DNA of 64,000 bases from Xanthomonas arboricola (GCF_002940665.1 NZ_MIGY01000003.1:663573-727572); one strand, 5' to 3'. Shown: positions 38,696-47,872, counted from the stretch's first letter. A program made the numbers and translations. The notes: a model not told the origin generated them from the sequence alone.

Positions 38696-39988
38696 CTACC
38701 GACCCGGGTGGACTGAACGAAGTGCGTTTAGCGCGTCGGCAACAGTCTGAAACGAGCCGAACACCAGCACCCGATCGCCCGGTGAGGCCTGCGCCAGCAC
38801 CGCGCGCAGTGCGCCCGCCACATCGCCATGGCAGGCCGCCTGCGCTGCGGCACTGCCCTGCAGACGGGCCTGCAGGGCCTGCGCCGACTGCCCACGTGCG
38901 CCATCCAGCCCGGCCAGGGTCCAATGGTCGACCTGCGCGGCCACCGCCTCCACCACGCCCAGCACATCCTTGTCCGCCAGTGCGGCGTAGATCGCATGGG
39001 TGCTGCCGGTGTGCGCCTGCGCGCCGAGTGCATCGGCCAGCGCGCGCGCGGCCTGCGGGTTGTGGCCGACATCCAGCAGCACCTGCACGCCATCGATGTC
39101 GCTGCGCTGCAGGCGCCCGGCCACCCGTGCATTGGCAATGCCCTGCGCCCAGGCGGCCTCGGGCAGGTCCGCCGGCAGGGCCTGCAGCGCGGCGATCGCC
39201 GCCGCGGCGTTGGCCAGTTGCACCGGCGCCTGCAAGGCCGGCATCGGCAGCTCCAAGGTCACCGCGACATCGCGCCAGCGCCACTGCGGCGCGTCCGAGT
39301 GCTGCGCCTCGATCGGCTCGAAGAAATAATCGCTGCCGGCGCGGATCGCATTGGCGCCCACCTGGTAGGCCCGCCGCAACACGCTCGACGGTGGGTCAAT
39401 TTCGCCCAGCACCACCGGCTTCCAGGCGCGGATGATGCCGGCCTTCTCGGTGCCGATCGCCTCGCGGTCCTCGCCCAGCCAATCGGTGTGGTCGATGTCC
39501 ACGGTGGTGATCACCGCCACATCCGAATCAATGAGGTTGACCGCATCCAGGCGCCCGCCCAAGCCGATTTCCAGCACCGCCAGATCCAGCCCGGAGCGCT
39601 GCAGCAGCCACAGCGCCGCCAGCGTGCCATATTCGAAATACGTCAGTGCGGTCTGGCCACGCGCCGCCTCGACGGCGGCAAAGGCGTCCACCAGTTGCGC
39701 GTCGCCGGCCTCGTTGCCGTCGATGCGCACGCGCTCGTTGTAGCGCAGCAGATGTGGCGAGGTGTAGCTGCCCACCTTCCAGCCGGCGGCCTGCGCGATC
39801 GCCTCGATAAAGGCCACGGTGGAGCCTTTGCCATTAGTGCCGCCTACGACAATGACATGCCTGGCTGGCGCTTCAATCTGCAACCGCGCAGCGACCTCGC
39901 GCACGCGCTCCAGGCCCATGGCGATGTTCTGCGGATGCTGCTGCTCGATGTAGGCGAGCCAGTCGGAGAGGGAGTCGGTCGCGTTCAC
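38696..39988 (-). CDS. folC: Bifunctional folylpolyglutamate / dihydrofolate synthase
   Basis: This 430-residue Mur-ligase-like enzyme adds glutamate to dihydropteroate and to folates. The P-loop is VVGGTNGKGSTVAFIEA, the VTTVDIDHTDWLG segment and EKAGIIRAWKPVVLGE follow, and the C-terminal domain has LDVGHNPQAARAL. The start codon is GTG at 39988. It lies 59 bases upstream of the SPOR gene and heads the folC-SPOR-cvpA-purF series. Confidence 0.95.
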   Translation of the reverse strand: MNATDSLSDWLAYIEQQHPQNIAMGLERVREVAARLQIEAPARHVIVVGGTNGKGSTVAFIEAIAQAAGWKVGSYTSPHLLRYNERVRIDGNEAGDAQLVDAFAAVEAARGQTALTYFEYGTLAALWLLQRSGLDLAVLEIGLGGRLDAVNLIDSDVAVITTVDIDHTDWLGEDREAIGTEKAGIIRAWKPVVLGEIDPPSSVLRRAYQVGANAIRAGSDYFFEPIEAQHSDAPQWRWRDVAVTLELPMPALQAPVQLANAAAAIAALQALPADLPEAAWAQGIANARVAGRLQRSDIDGVQVLLDVGHNPQAARALADALGAQAHTGSTHAIYAALADKDVLGVVEAVAAQVDHWTLAGLDGARGQSAQALQARLQGSAAAQAACHGDVAGALRAVLAQASPGDRVLVFGSFQTVADALNALRSVHPGR

Positions 39989-40137
39989 GGTCAGGGCTAT
40001 GCGAGAAGAACCGCATTATCGCCGTTTGCCGGCGTGCAGCGCACATCACCAGGCATGCCTGAAGATCGCGCGCCATCACGTGAATCGACAGGGTGCGCGC
40101 GCCTCAGCGAGCAACTGGGGAGCGCTGTCGCCCGCAT

Positions 40138-40704
40138 TCAAGGGACATCGGAAATGGATGCAATGCGCATGCCCAACACCGAGCGTTGACCGCGCAACAG
40201 CACCGAGACACGCTGCTCGGGATGACGCCGATACAGCGATTCGTCGATGCACAGATGGCCCGGGAAACGATGCGCGAGCGGCCCGCCACTCAAGCGGTAT
40301 TTGCACGCCCGCGCGTTGGGCATGGAGGTGGTCTGCATGACATGCGTTTGTTCGAAATCGACGCCGACGATGCGGGTGTAGACCCAGGGTCCGCCTCTGG
40401 CCAGCACCAGCCAGCACAGCAATCCCAAGAGCGGCGGCGCCAGGCAGATCGCCAGCATGGTGTTGAACAGCTGCTTGCCGACGACCGCCTTCCACCCGCC
40501 GATGCGATAGGCCGGCGCGACGATCAACACCGTCAATCCGCTTCCCGCCAGCAACATCGGCGCTATCCAGGCCCGACCGGACAGGAAAGGTGCGGGAATG
40601 AAGTCGGAGAACGCGCCCAGCGCCAACAGGCCGGACACACTGCCCAACGCAGCGTACCGAAACGCCTTGGGCCACTTGGCAATCGTGCCGATATGACGGA
40701 CCAC
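40138..40704 (-). CDS. Hypothetical membrane protein
   Basis: This 188-residue frame has three or four hydrophobic segments in its first half (ALGSVSGLLALGAFSDFI, IAPMLLAGSGLTVLIVA, AICLAPPLLGLLCWLVLARG) followed by a polar, arginine-rich C-terminal part. The start is GTG. I do not recognise a family. It stands alone between folC and the histidine phosphatase, so it could be a small accessory gene; confidence is moderate because the C-terminal half resembles a chance extension. Confidence 0.5.
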   Translation of the reverse strand: MVRHIGTIAKWPKAFRYAALGSVSGLLALGAFSDFIPAPFLSGRAWIAPMLLAGSGLTVLIVAPAYRIGGWKAVVGKQLFNTMLAICLAPPLLGLLCWLVLARGGPWVYTRIVGVDFEQTHVMQTTSMPNARACKYRLSGGPLAHRFPGHLCIDESLYRRHPEQRVSVLLRGQRSVLGMRIASISDVP

Positions 40705-40736
40705 AGCCTCATCCAGCGTCCGTGCCGAGCATTGCC

Positions 40737-41381
40737 TTACAGCGCCCGATGCTTGGCTTCACCGAAGAACGGCGTGTGGTGCGCGCAGTCGTTGAGCCGC
40801 ACCACTTCCAGGTGATCCACGTCCTCGCCTTCGAGCAGGTTGAGCGTGGTCGGCGCCTGCCGGAAGGTCCACAGCCGGGACAGCGGCAGGCCCAGGATCT
40901 TGCACAGGATCACGCGGTTGACCGCATCGTGCGCGACCACCAGCAAGGTGTCGTCGGCGCCCAGGCCTTCGGCCGCGCGCGCCAGGCCGCGCCAGCTGCG
41001 ATCCAGCACCTGCCGCAGGGATTCGCCGCCGGGCATCAGCACGGTATCGGGCTCGTCGCGCCAGGCGCGCAGACGTGCCGGATCCTTGTCGTTGATCTCG
41101 CTGGCCAGCAGGCCTTCCCATTCGCCGTGGGCGATTTCCTGCAGGTCCGCATCGGTCTGCAGCAGGCGTTCGCGGTCGTTGCCCAGCGCCAGCCTGGCGG
41201 TGGCCTGCGCACGCGACAGCGGCGACGCCACCGCGCGGGTGATCTGCAACGACTGCAGCCGCGCGCCGAGCGCGGCGGCCTGGCCTTCGCCGACCGGCGA
41301 CAGCGGGATATCGATCTGGCCCTGGTAACGGCCTTCGGCGTTCCACGGCGTCTCGCCGTGACGGGCAAGCAGGATGCGCAT
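40737..41381 (-). CDS. Histidine phosphatase family protein (phosphoglycerate-mutase-like)
   Basis: This 214-residue enzyme has the RHG motif LLARHGETPWNAEG at residues 4-17 with the phospho-histidine, the SPLSRAQATARLAL segment, the catalytic acid region LQEIAHGEWEGLLASEI, and the second histidine in LLVVAHDAVNRVIL. It resembles GpmB/CobC-type phosphatases. The true substrate cannot be named. The open frame continues upstream in the same phase for 92 codons into an S46 peptidase-like remnant, but the family N-terminus is clearly at MRILLARHGE. Confidence 0.9.
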   Translation of the reverse strand: MRILLARHGETPWNAEGRYQGQIDIPLSPVGEGQAAALGARLQSLQITRAVASPLSRAQATARLALGNDRERLLQTDADLQEIAHGEWEGLLASEINDKDPARLRAWRDEPDTVLMPGGESLRQVLDRSWRGLARAAEGLGADDTLLVVAHDAVNRVILCKILGLPLSRLWTFRQAPTTLNLLEGEDVDHLEVVRLNDCAHHTPFFGEAKHRAL

Positions 41382-41444
41382 GCGCGAGAGATTCCTTGGG
41401 GGAAGGGGCCGGCTCGCCGCAGCGAAACGGGAGCGCATGATAAC

Positions 41445-41660
41445 CCCTCCCGCTGCGGTGCCGGCTGCCCGCGTCAGCGCACCCGGAAGTTCCTGCAACA
41501 GCTGCGCCGGAGCGACTTCCGTCATGACCCAGCGCAAATACCGGCTATCCGAGGCGCTCATGCGCGTCATCGCAGGATCGAAGACCCAGCTGCTGCTTAC
41601 CGACTCCCAGCTGCCGTCGAAGGCCAGGCCGACCCGCCTGCCCTGCGCGTCCATCACTGG
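41445..41660 (-). pseudogene. C-terminal remnant resembling S46 dipeptidyl-peptidase
   Basis: Reading the minus strand from about 41660, the frame gives PVMDAQGRRVGLAFDGSWES followed by SSSWVFDPAMTRMSASDSRY and LRWVMTEVAPAQLLQEL. From family knowledge this matches the C-terminal signature of S46 (DPP7/DPP11-like) peptidases: PVL(N/D)..G..VGL.FDG(N)WES, FDP..TR, and the VDSRY..WVM segment with the catalytic serine lying in the lost upstream part. The first roughly 600 residues are missing; the phospholipase C gene ends at 41672 only a few bases away. There is no stop codon before the histidine phosphatase start, so it reads into that gene. Confidence 0.6.
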
Positions 41661-41671
41661 CCGGCGCCGGC

Positions 41672-43753
41672 TCAGGCGCGCCCGAATGCCGGATCGCTGC
41701 GGCTGGGCCTGCCTGTTTCCAGATGCCCGGCCAGGCGGCGGCGGAATGCGGCTCCCGGTTGTTCCAGCACCACGTCGTACCAGTGATCACTGGCAGCAAG
41801 CGCCAGACGCACGGTCTGACGTTGACCTGCGGCCAGATGCAACGACCGCACGGCCGGATCTGCGTAGTCCAGCGCGCGCAGCTGCAGGGTGCACGGCTGC
41901 TGCCCGGCGTTGCCAATTTCAAGCACCAGCACGTCGCCATCCTGCCGCGCCTCCAACCACGGCGCTGCCGATTGCGTCCCGGCTGCAGCGAGGTCGCCAG
42001 CGAATTCGCGCAGGAAGCCATTGGGTCCATGCACGCTCAACGCATAGGCGCCGTCATGCGCAGCGCCGGCCGGCACATCGTCGAGCCGGGTGCCGGGCAA
42101 CACGGTGTAGTACCACGGGCCGCCGCTGGCAGCGCTGGTGTAGACATTGAACGCGGCCGCCGCGGCGCCGCTGTTGACGAACTGCAGCTGCACGCCGCTT
42201 TCGTCCTGCACGCGCGCATGCACGTGCAAGGCATACGGCAGCGCGCGTGCCGGACGTTGTCCCGGCTCCTGTCGCGGCATGCTGGGCCGGGCCGGCGGCA
42301 CCGGTAGCGGCTTGCTGCGCACCGCAGCGGTGCGCGCGCGGTAGTCGTCGACCGACGGCAATGCGCTCAGTGCCGAATCGTCCGGCTTGCGGAAATCGAA
42401 CACGCTGGTCAGATCGCCACTGACGGCGCGACGCCACGGGCTGATGTTGGGTTCGGCCACACCGAAGCGACGTTCCAGCAAGCGCAGCACCGAGGTGTGA
42501 TCGAACACCTGCGAATTGACCCAGCCACCGCGCGTCCAGGGCGAGATCACCAGCATCGGCACGCGGATGCCCAAGCCCATCGGCACGCCCTCGTAGACCT
42601 CCCCGCGCGTATCGACATTGCTGCGCCCCATGCGCGCGTCCAGGGCCGGCAGCGCTGCGGGCACGTGATCGAAGAAGCCGTCGTTCTCGTCGTAGTTGAT
42701 GATCAACGCGGTCTTCGCCCACACCTGCGGATTGGCGGTGAGCGCGTCGATCAAGCGCGCCACCAGCGATTCGCCGTAGGCCGGCGGCGCTTCCGGATGT
42801 TCGCAGTACGCGGTGGGCGGCACGATCCAGGACACCTGCGGCAAGCGATCGGCCTGCACATCGGCGGCGATTGCGGCGATCAGATGCTCGGCCTGCGTGG
42901 TGGCGGCATTGTCTGCAGTGGACCCGGGCACGCAGGCACGTGCGCGTCGATAACGTTCGTCGCTAGGGTGCAGATCGCGGTAGTGCGAAAAATACGCCAG
43001 CGAGTTGCAGCCGAAGTTGTCGTACTCCTGGTACACGCGCCAGTCCACGCCTGCGGCCTGCAGGCGTTGCGCATAGGTGGTCCAGTCCATCGCGGCATAG
43101 CCGGGCTTGTCGCGCGCCATGTCGGCGGTCCAGTTGCCATCGTCGGCATTGGTCACCGCCTGCGCGCCGAGATTGCCCACGCTCGGGCCGCTGGTGCCGG
43201 TGAACAGGTACATGCGATTGGGATTGGTCGGCCCGTGCAGCGAACAGAAGTAAGCATCGCAAATGGTGAACGCATCGGCCAGCGCGTGGTAGTACGGGAT
43301 GTCGTGACGCTGGAAATACCCCATCGTCAATTCGCCCTTGTACGGCACCCAGGCGTCGTACTCGGCCCAGCGTGCCGGGTCCTGCCCGTGGCCGGCTTTC
43401 CACGAATGATCCAGGCTCTTGATCAACGGCGCGCAGGTGTCTTGCGAATTAAAAGCGAACGGCAGCAGGCGACGCCCGTCTGCGGCCGGCTGGCTCCATA
43501 CCGGGTGACCGTCGCGCAGCTGCAACGGACGCGGATCACCGAAGCCACGCACGCCGCGCAGCACACCGAAGTAATGATCGAAGGAGCGGTTTTCCTGCAT
43601 CAGGATCACCACGTGTTCGATGTCGCGCAGCGTGCCGGTGCGCGAGTTGGCCGGCAGCGCGAGTGCGCGGCCGATCGAGGACGGCAAGACGCCGGCGGCA
43701 GTGAGCGCGGCGACGCGCTTGAGGAAATCGCGGCGCGAGGGGGAGGACGTCAT
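41672..43753 (-). CDS. Tat-exported phosphocholine-specific phospholipase C
   Basis: This 693-residue protein has a Tat signal (SRRDFLKRVAALTAAGVLPSS, residues 6-26). The phosphoesterase domain of the PlcH/PlcN/acid phosphatase AcpA type begins with IEHVVILMQENRSFDHYFGVLRG, with further motifs GPTNPNRMYLFTG, YDENDGFFDHVP and SPWTRGGWVNSQVFDHTS. The C-terminal 190 residues form two beta-rich DUF756-like domains (ALPYALHVHARV, then APWLEARQDGDVLVLEI). It hydrolyses phospholipids to diacylglycerol and a phospho-head-group. The start MTSSPSRRDF sits just before the twin arginines. It diverges from a TonB-dependent receptor gene, with Pho-box-like sites between them. Confidence 0.93.
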   Translation of the reverse strand: MTSSPSRRDFLKRVAALTAAGVLPSSIGRALALPANSRTGTLRDIEHVVILMQENRSFDHYFGVLRGVRGFGDPRPLQLRDGHPVWSQPAADGRRLLPFAFNSQDTCAPLIKSLDHSWKAGHGQDPARWAEYDAWVPYKGELTMGYFQRHDIPYYHALADAFTICDAYFCSLHGPTNPNRMYLFTGTSGPSVGNLGAQAVTNADDGNWTADMARDKPGYAAMDWTTYAQRLQAAGVDWRVYQEYDNFGCNSLAYFSHYRDLHPSDERYRRARACVPGSTADNAATTQAEHLIAAIAADVQADRLPQVSWIVPPTAYCEHPEAPPAYGESLVARLIDALTANPQVWAKTALIINYDENDGFFDHVPAALPALDARMGRSNVDTRGEVYEGVPMGLGIRVPMLVISPWTRGGWVNSQVFDHTSVLRLLERRFGVAEPNISPWRRAVSGDLTSVFDFRKPDDSALSALPSVDDYRARTAAVRSKPLPVPPARPSMPRQEPGQRPARALPYALHVHARVQDESGVQLQFVNSGAAAAAFNVYTSAASGGPWYYTVLPGTRLDDVPAGAAHDGAYALSVHGPNGFLREFAGDLAAAGTQSAAPWLEARQDGDVLVLEIGNAGQQPCTLQLRALDYADPAVRSLHLAAGQRQTVRLALAASDHWYDVVLEQPGAAFRRRLAGHLETGRPSRSDPAFGRA

Positions 43754-43828
43754 GGCTATGGGACCTGCAGGAAATACGTGTACATCGCCGCGCAGCGCGG
43801 CTGGGTACCACACGTATAGCGGGCAAGC

Positions 43829-43846
43829 ACGACAGTTTTGCGACAG
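43829..43846 (-). promoter_or_regulatory. Putative Pho box for the phospholipase C gene
   Basis: On the minus strand CTGTCGC-AAAA-CTGTCGT has 7+4+7 spacing and matches the CTGTCAT repeat consensus in 5 and 6 of 7 positions, plus an A-tract spacer as in the E. coli consensus. A TATACG -10-like hexamer (43813-43818) lies 10 bases further along that strand. Confidence 0.65.
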
Positions 43847-43849
43847 CCC

Positions 43850-43867
43850 CCGTCATCAATGTTTCAT
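43850..43867 (+). promoter_or_regulatory. Putative Pho box for the TonB-dependent receptor gene
   Basis: CCGTCAT-CAAT-GTTTCAT has the same 7+4+7 architecture (6 and 5 of 7 matches) and faces the receptor gene, only 3 bases from the oppositely oriented site. A TTGACA hexamer follows at 43874-43879 but I see no good -10. Confidence 0.5.
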
Positions 43868-43947
43868 ACGTCGTTGACACCCTGCGTCGCGAAACGCCGG
43901 TCCTGCACCGTGCGTTGCCCTCAGCCGTGCTCGAACAGGATTCCCCC

Positions 43948-46293
43948 ATGACTTCCGCTCGCCGTTTCCATGTCACTCCGCTGGCGCTTGCCCTGGCCGC
44001 GCTGCTTCCCGTCATCGCCTCTGCCGCCACACCGGCGGCCGACCCGGTTGCCGGTGCAGACGCGCCGGTAGCCGATGCCCCGGTCACCGCGGCCGATGCC
44101 GCCACCAATGCCACCCAGCTGGATGCGATCAACGTGGTGTCGCAAGGCAGCACCCGCCAGGTCCAGCGCATCAGCCGGCAGGACATCGAGCAGCTGACAC
44201 CGGGCAGCAGCGCCTTCAAGGCGGTGGAAAAACTGCCGGGCGTGCAGTTCCAGTCGGCCGATCCGTTCGGCACCTACGAGTGGTCCACGCAGGTGACCCT
44301 GCATGGCTTCGATCAGAGCCGCCTGGGTTACACGCTTGATGGCATTCCGCTCGGCAACATGAGCTACGGCGTCACCAACGGCCTGCATATCACCCGCGCC
44401 ATCATTTCGGAAAACCTCGGCTCGGTGGAAATCGCGCAAGGCGCCGGCGCGCTCGGCACTGCATCCAACACCAATCTCGGCGGCACCATGCAGTTCTACT
44501 CGGCCGACCCGCAGACCACGCCCGGCCTGCGCCTGGTGCAGACGGTCGGCAGCGATGCCACGCGCCGCACCTTCGTGCGCGGCGACACCGGCGATCGCAA
44601 CGGCCTGTCGGCGTACCTGTCTTATGCCAATGCCAGTACCGACAAATGGAAAGGCTTCGGCGACCAGCAGTCCGAGCAGGCCAACCTCAAGACCGTCTAC
44701 CAGTGGGGCGACGGCAACCGTCTGAGCCTGTTCGTGGATACCTCGCGGCGCAAGGAGTACGACTACATGGACCTGTCGTTGACCAGCCAGCGCGCGCTGG
44801 GCTGGGACTACGACTATCTGCAGCCGGATTGGGCCACGGCGGTACAGATGGCGCGTGCGTATCAGAACACCGGTGCCACCAGCGGCGTGGCCAACGGCTA
44901 TCCGCAATCGCTGGCCGGGCTGCCCGACGATTACAGCTGGCTCGATGCCAGCTACTACGCCGGCGGCGGCCTGCGCCGCGACAACCTTGCCGGGCTGTCG
45001 GGCACGTTCGTGTTCGGCGGCGCCACCCTGGATGCCACCGGCTACTACCACGGCAATCGTGGCGAAGGTCAGTGGGTAACGCCGTATGTACCGACGTCTG
45101 CGCAGGTTCCGCTGTCCATGCGCACCACCGACTACGGCCTGGATCGTTATGGCGGGACCAGCGCACTGAAATGGTCGTGGGGCAACCACGATCTGGAAGC
45201 GGGCCTGTGGGCGGAAAACGCACGTACCACGCAGCAGCGCAACTACTTTGCGCTCGGCAACGAGGGCTACACCTCGCTGTACGACGTGTACGAAGTGCAG
45301 ACCCCGTTCCGTCGCGATTTCCTGCAGCGCTATACCACCCAGACCCGCATGCTGTACCTGCAGGACACCGTGCGCCTGCTCGACGATCGACTGACCCTCA
45401 ACTACGGCGCAAAGGCGCTCAGCACCACCACGCGCGCACAATCGCTGGTGCCGACCACCGCACTGGCGCAGGGCCGTATCCGTGCCGAGGACAACTTCCT
45501 GCCGCAGGTCGGCGTGAACTACAAGCTGGACGAGCGCCAGGACCTGTACGCCTCCTACAGCAAGAACATCGCCGCCTTCGGCTTCACTCCGTTCGGCACC
45601 TCGCAGGCCGCCTTCGATCGCAGCCGTTCCACGCTGGAACCGGAAGAATCACAGACCGTGCAGGTGGGTTACCGCGTGCAGGATGCGCAGTTCCAGCTCT
45701 CGGCCGACGCCTACTTCACCAAGTTCTCCAACCGCTTGTTGACCACTTCGCCGTGCACCGCGGTGCAGACCTGCGCGGCGATCCTGAGCAATGTCGGCGC
45801 CGTGCATAGCGCGGGTGCCGACCTGGCCTTGATGTGGCGCCCGCTGGAAGGCCTGAGCTGGTTGAACTCATTGTCGTGGAACCGCTCGCGTTATCAAGAC
45901 GATTACCTCAACAACGGCGTGGTCGCCACCTCCGGCAAGGACGTGGTCGGCATCCCCGCGTTGATGTTCTCCTCCAGCGCCAGCTACCAGCTCGGCAAAC
46001 TGCGCCTGGATCTGGACGGCAAGTACGTCGACAAGCGCTACATCACCTTCCTGAACGATTCGCAGGTGCCCTCGTACTGGCTGTTCAATGCGGGCGCGCG
46101 TTACGACTTCGGTCGCGTGGGCGGGGTGGCCGACGTGGCGCTGGCGCTCAACATCACCAACCTCACCGACAAGCGCTATTTCGCCAGCACCGGCACCAAC
46201 GGCTACGTCGCCTCCGATCCGGATGGCTACAACCAGACCATGGTGGTCGGCGCACCGCGGCAGACCTTCATGAGTCTGGATGTGAAGTTCTGA
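43948..46293 (+). CDS. TonB-dependent outer-membrane receptor
   Basis: This 781-residue receptor takes up a substrate across the outer membrane using TonB energy. A signal peptide (LALALAALLPVIASA) is followed by an Ala/Asp-rich stretch and a TonB-box-like LDAINVVSQG. The plug domain (about 65-190) includes AVEKLPGVQFQSADPFG and TLDGIPLGNMSYG; the beta-barrel extends to the C-terminal signature TFMSLDVKF with terminal Phe. Aromatic girdles and repeated GYTLDG/GARYDF strands are visible. Substrate unknown. The position opposite a phospholipase C gene suggests a phosphate- or choline-linked substrate, an inference only. Confidence 0.92.
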   Translation: MTSARRFHVTPLALALAALLPVIASAATPAADPVAGADAPVADAPVTAADAATNATQLDAINVVSQGSTRQVQRISRQDIEQLTPGSSAFKAVEKLPGVQFQSADPFGTYEWSTQVTLHGFDQSRLGYTLDGIPLGNMSYGVTNGLHITRAIISENLGSVEIAQGAGALGTASNTNLGGTMQFYSADPQTTPGLRLVQTVGSDATRRTFVRGDTGDRNGLSAYLSYANASTDKWKGFGDQQSEQANLKTVYQWGDGNRLSLFVDTSRRKEYDYMDLSLTSQRALGWDYDYLQPDWATAVQMARAYQNTGATSGVANGYPQSLAGLPDDYSWLDASYYAGGGLRRDNLAGLSGTFVFGGATLDATGYYHGNRGEGQWVTPYVPTSAQVPLSMRTTDYGLDRYGGTSALKWSWGNHDLEAGLWAENARTTQQRNYFALGNEGYTSLYDVYEVQTPFRRDFLQRYTTQTRMLYLQDTVRLLDDRLTLNYGAKALSTTTRAQSLVPTTALAQGRIRAEDNFLPQVGVNYKLDERQDLYASYSKNIAAFGFTPFGTSQAAFDRSRSTLEPEESQTVQVGYRVQDAQFQLSADAYFTKFSNRLLTTSPCTAVQTCAAILSNVGAVHSAGADLALMWRPLEGLSWLNSLSWNRSRYQDDYLNNGVVATSGKDVVGIPALMFSSSASYQLGKLRLDLDGKYVDKRYITFLNDSQVPSYWLFNAGARYDFGRVGGVADVALALNITNLTDKRYFASTGTNGYVASDPDGYNQTMVVGAPRQTFMSLDVKF

Positions 46294-46832
46294 GTCGCTG
46301 GCGCCCTTTGCCTCTCCCCGGGACGGGAAGGCACGGCTTGCGCGCCACCGGCACGCGCCTTAGAGCGCCCCGCTGCCAGAGCGGGCAGGGGCGCGGAGCG
46401 GGGGTTTTGAGGGTGAGGGTGACGCCGACGATTCACCCTGGCGACGCGTGGCGACGCGCTTGCCGTCGCAGGCGGTGACAGATCTCGAGGCGCCCTTCAT
46501 CCGGCGCTTTGCGCCACCTTCGCCTCGTGAAGAGGCCAATGTCCCGGAGGGAGAAGGAAGATCAAAGCTCCTCTCCCTTCGGGAGAGGGGTTGGGGTGAG
46601 GGTACGGTGCGAAGCTCTTGTGTATTCCAACCGCACGAGGCGTCGCTCGCCCCCGCATCCGGCGTTGCGCGCCATCTTCTTCCGATGGGAGACGGGCGGC
46701 ACCGGCCCTAACCCGCCATGATCCGTGTCGGCCAACACCGCCATTCCCGCACCGCCGCATGGCACCGACCTCGCGCCGCATATAATCGGCGCCTTACTTT
46801 CACTCAGCAGGTCCCGCCAGATGGCGCAGACG
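46294..46832. repeat. Intergenic region with REP-like hairpin repeats
   Basis: Two similarly oriented units end in GAGGGTGAGGGTG (about 46407-46422) and GGGGTTGGGGTGAGGGTAC (about 46587-46605). The second has a perfect CTCTCCC-TTC-GGGAGAG hairpin (46571-46587). The first is preceded by a G+C-rich imperfect stem (CGCCCC/GGGGCG around 46356-46393). The short open frames here have no family features. I infer a degenerate REP/BIME-type element between the receptor gene and tdh. Confidence 0.6.
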
Positions 46833-47855
46833 ATGAAGGCGCTGGTCAAGCGCGAAGCGAACAAGGGCATCTGGCTGGAACAGGTCGCCGTCCCCAGCCC
46901 CGGCCCCAACGAGGTGCTGATCAAGCTGGAAAAGACCGCAATCTGCGGCACCGATCTGCATGTCTACCTGTGGGACGAATGGAGCCAGCGCACCATCAAG
47001 CCCGGCCTGACCATCGGCCATGAGTTCGTCGGCCGCGTGGCCGAGCTCGGTTCGGCGGTGACCGGCTACCAGGTCGGCCAGCGCGTGTCGGCCGAAGGCC
47101 ACATCGTCTGCGGGCATTGCCGCAACTGCCGCGGCGGCCGCCCGCACCTGTGCCCGAACACGGTCGGCATCGGCGTCAACGTCAACGGCGCCTTCGCCGA
47201 ATACATGGTGATGCCGGCCAGCAACCTGTGGCCGATCCCCGACCAGATTCCCTCCGAACTGGCCGCGTTCTTCGACCCTTACGGCAACGCTGCGCATTGC
47301 GCGCTGGAATTCGACGTGATCGGCGAGGACGTGCTGATCACCGGCGCCGGCCCGATCGGCATCATTGCAGCTGGCATCTGCAAGCACATCGGTGCGCGCA
47401 ATGTGGTGGTTACCGACGTCAACGACTTCCGCCTCAAGCTGGCGGCCGACATGGGCGCCACGCGCGTGGTCAACGTATCCAAGACCTCGCTCAAGGAAGT
47501 GATGGCCGACCTGCACATGGAAGGCTTCGACGTGGGCCTGGAAATGAGCGGCAATCCGCGCGCCTTCAATGACATGCTCGACTGCATGTACCACGGCGGC
47601 AAGATCGCCATGCTCGGCATCATGCCGCGCGGCGCCGGTTGCGACTGGGACAAGATCATCTTCAAGGGCCTCACCGTGCAAGGCATCTACGGCCGCAAGA
47701 TGTACGAGACCTGGTACAAGATGACGCAACTGGTGCTATCGGGCTTCCCGCTGCACAAGGTGCTGACCCATCAATTGCCGATCGACGACTTCCAGAAGGG
47801 TTTCGACCTGATGGAAGAAGGCAAGGCCGGCAAGGTCGTGTTGAGCTGGAACTGA
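46833..47855 (+). CDS. tdh: L-threonine 3-dehydrogenase
   Basis: This 340-residue zinc-dependent medium-chain dehydrogenase oxidises threonine to 2-amino-3-ketobutyrate with NAD. The catalytic zinc residues are in [11 protein letters not shown] and IGHEFVG, and the structural zinc site is [15 protein letters not shown]. The cofactor fold is [15 protein letters not shown]. Length matches E. coli Tdh (341). I chose [14 protein letters not shown] at 46833 as the family start; MAQT at 46821 is an alternative. Its pathway partner kbl is 4.6 kb away, separated by the sulfate operon on the other strand. Confidence 0.96.
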   Translation: MKALVKREANKGIWLEQVAVPSPGPNEVLIKLEKTAICGTDLHVYLWDEWSQRTIKPGLTIGHEFVGRVAELGSAVTGYQVGQRVSAEGHIVCGHCRNCRGGRPHLCPNTVGIGVNVNGAFAEYMVMPASNLWPIPDQIPSELAAFFDPYGNAAHCALEFDVIGEDVLITGAGPIGIIAAGICKHIGARNVVVTDVNDFRLKLAADMGATRVVNVSKTSLKEVMADLHMEGFDVGLEMSGNPRAFNDMLDCMYHGGKIAMLGIMPRGAGCDWDKIIFKGLTVQGIYGRKMYETWYKMTQLVLSGFPLHKVLTHQLPIDDFQKGFDLMEEGKAGKVVLSWN

Positions 47856-47872
47856 TCGGCCAATGCGTTTCA

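Noticed and set aside
36625-38750. Long plus-strand frames opposite cvpA and the SPOR gene
   Set aside because: They are antisense to genes with clear membrane helices and SPOR domains, and their residue runs reflect the low-complexity linker read backwards.
41382-41444. Extended N-terminus of the histidine phosphatase reading back into the S46-like fragment
   Set aside because: The RHG motif at the family N-terminus follows MRILL directly; the extra 92 codons fit a peptidase tail, so a real fusion protein is unlikely.
43921-45441. Minus-strand open frame (506 codons) inside the TonB receptor gene
   Set aside because: It mirrors the receptor codons; the receptor frame has the signal peptide, plug and barrel end.
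46448-46711. Small frames in the 46.3-46.8 kb gap
   Set aside because: They run through hairpin repeats and carry no conserved features.
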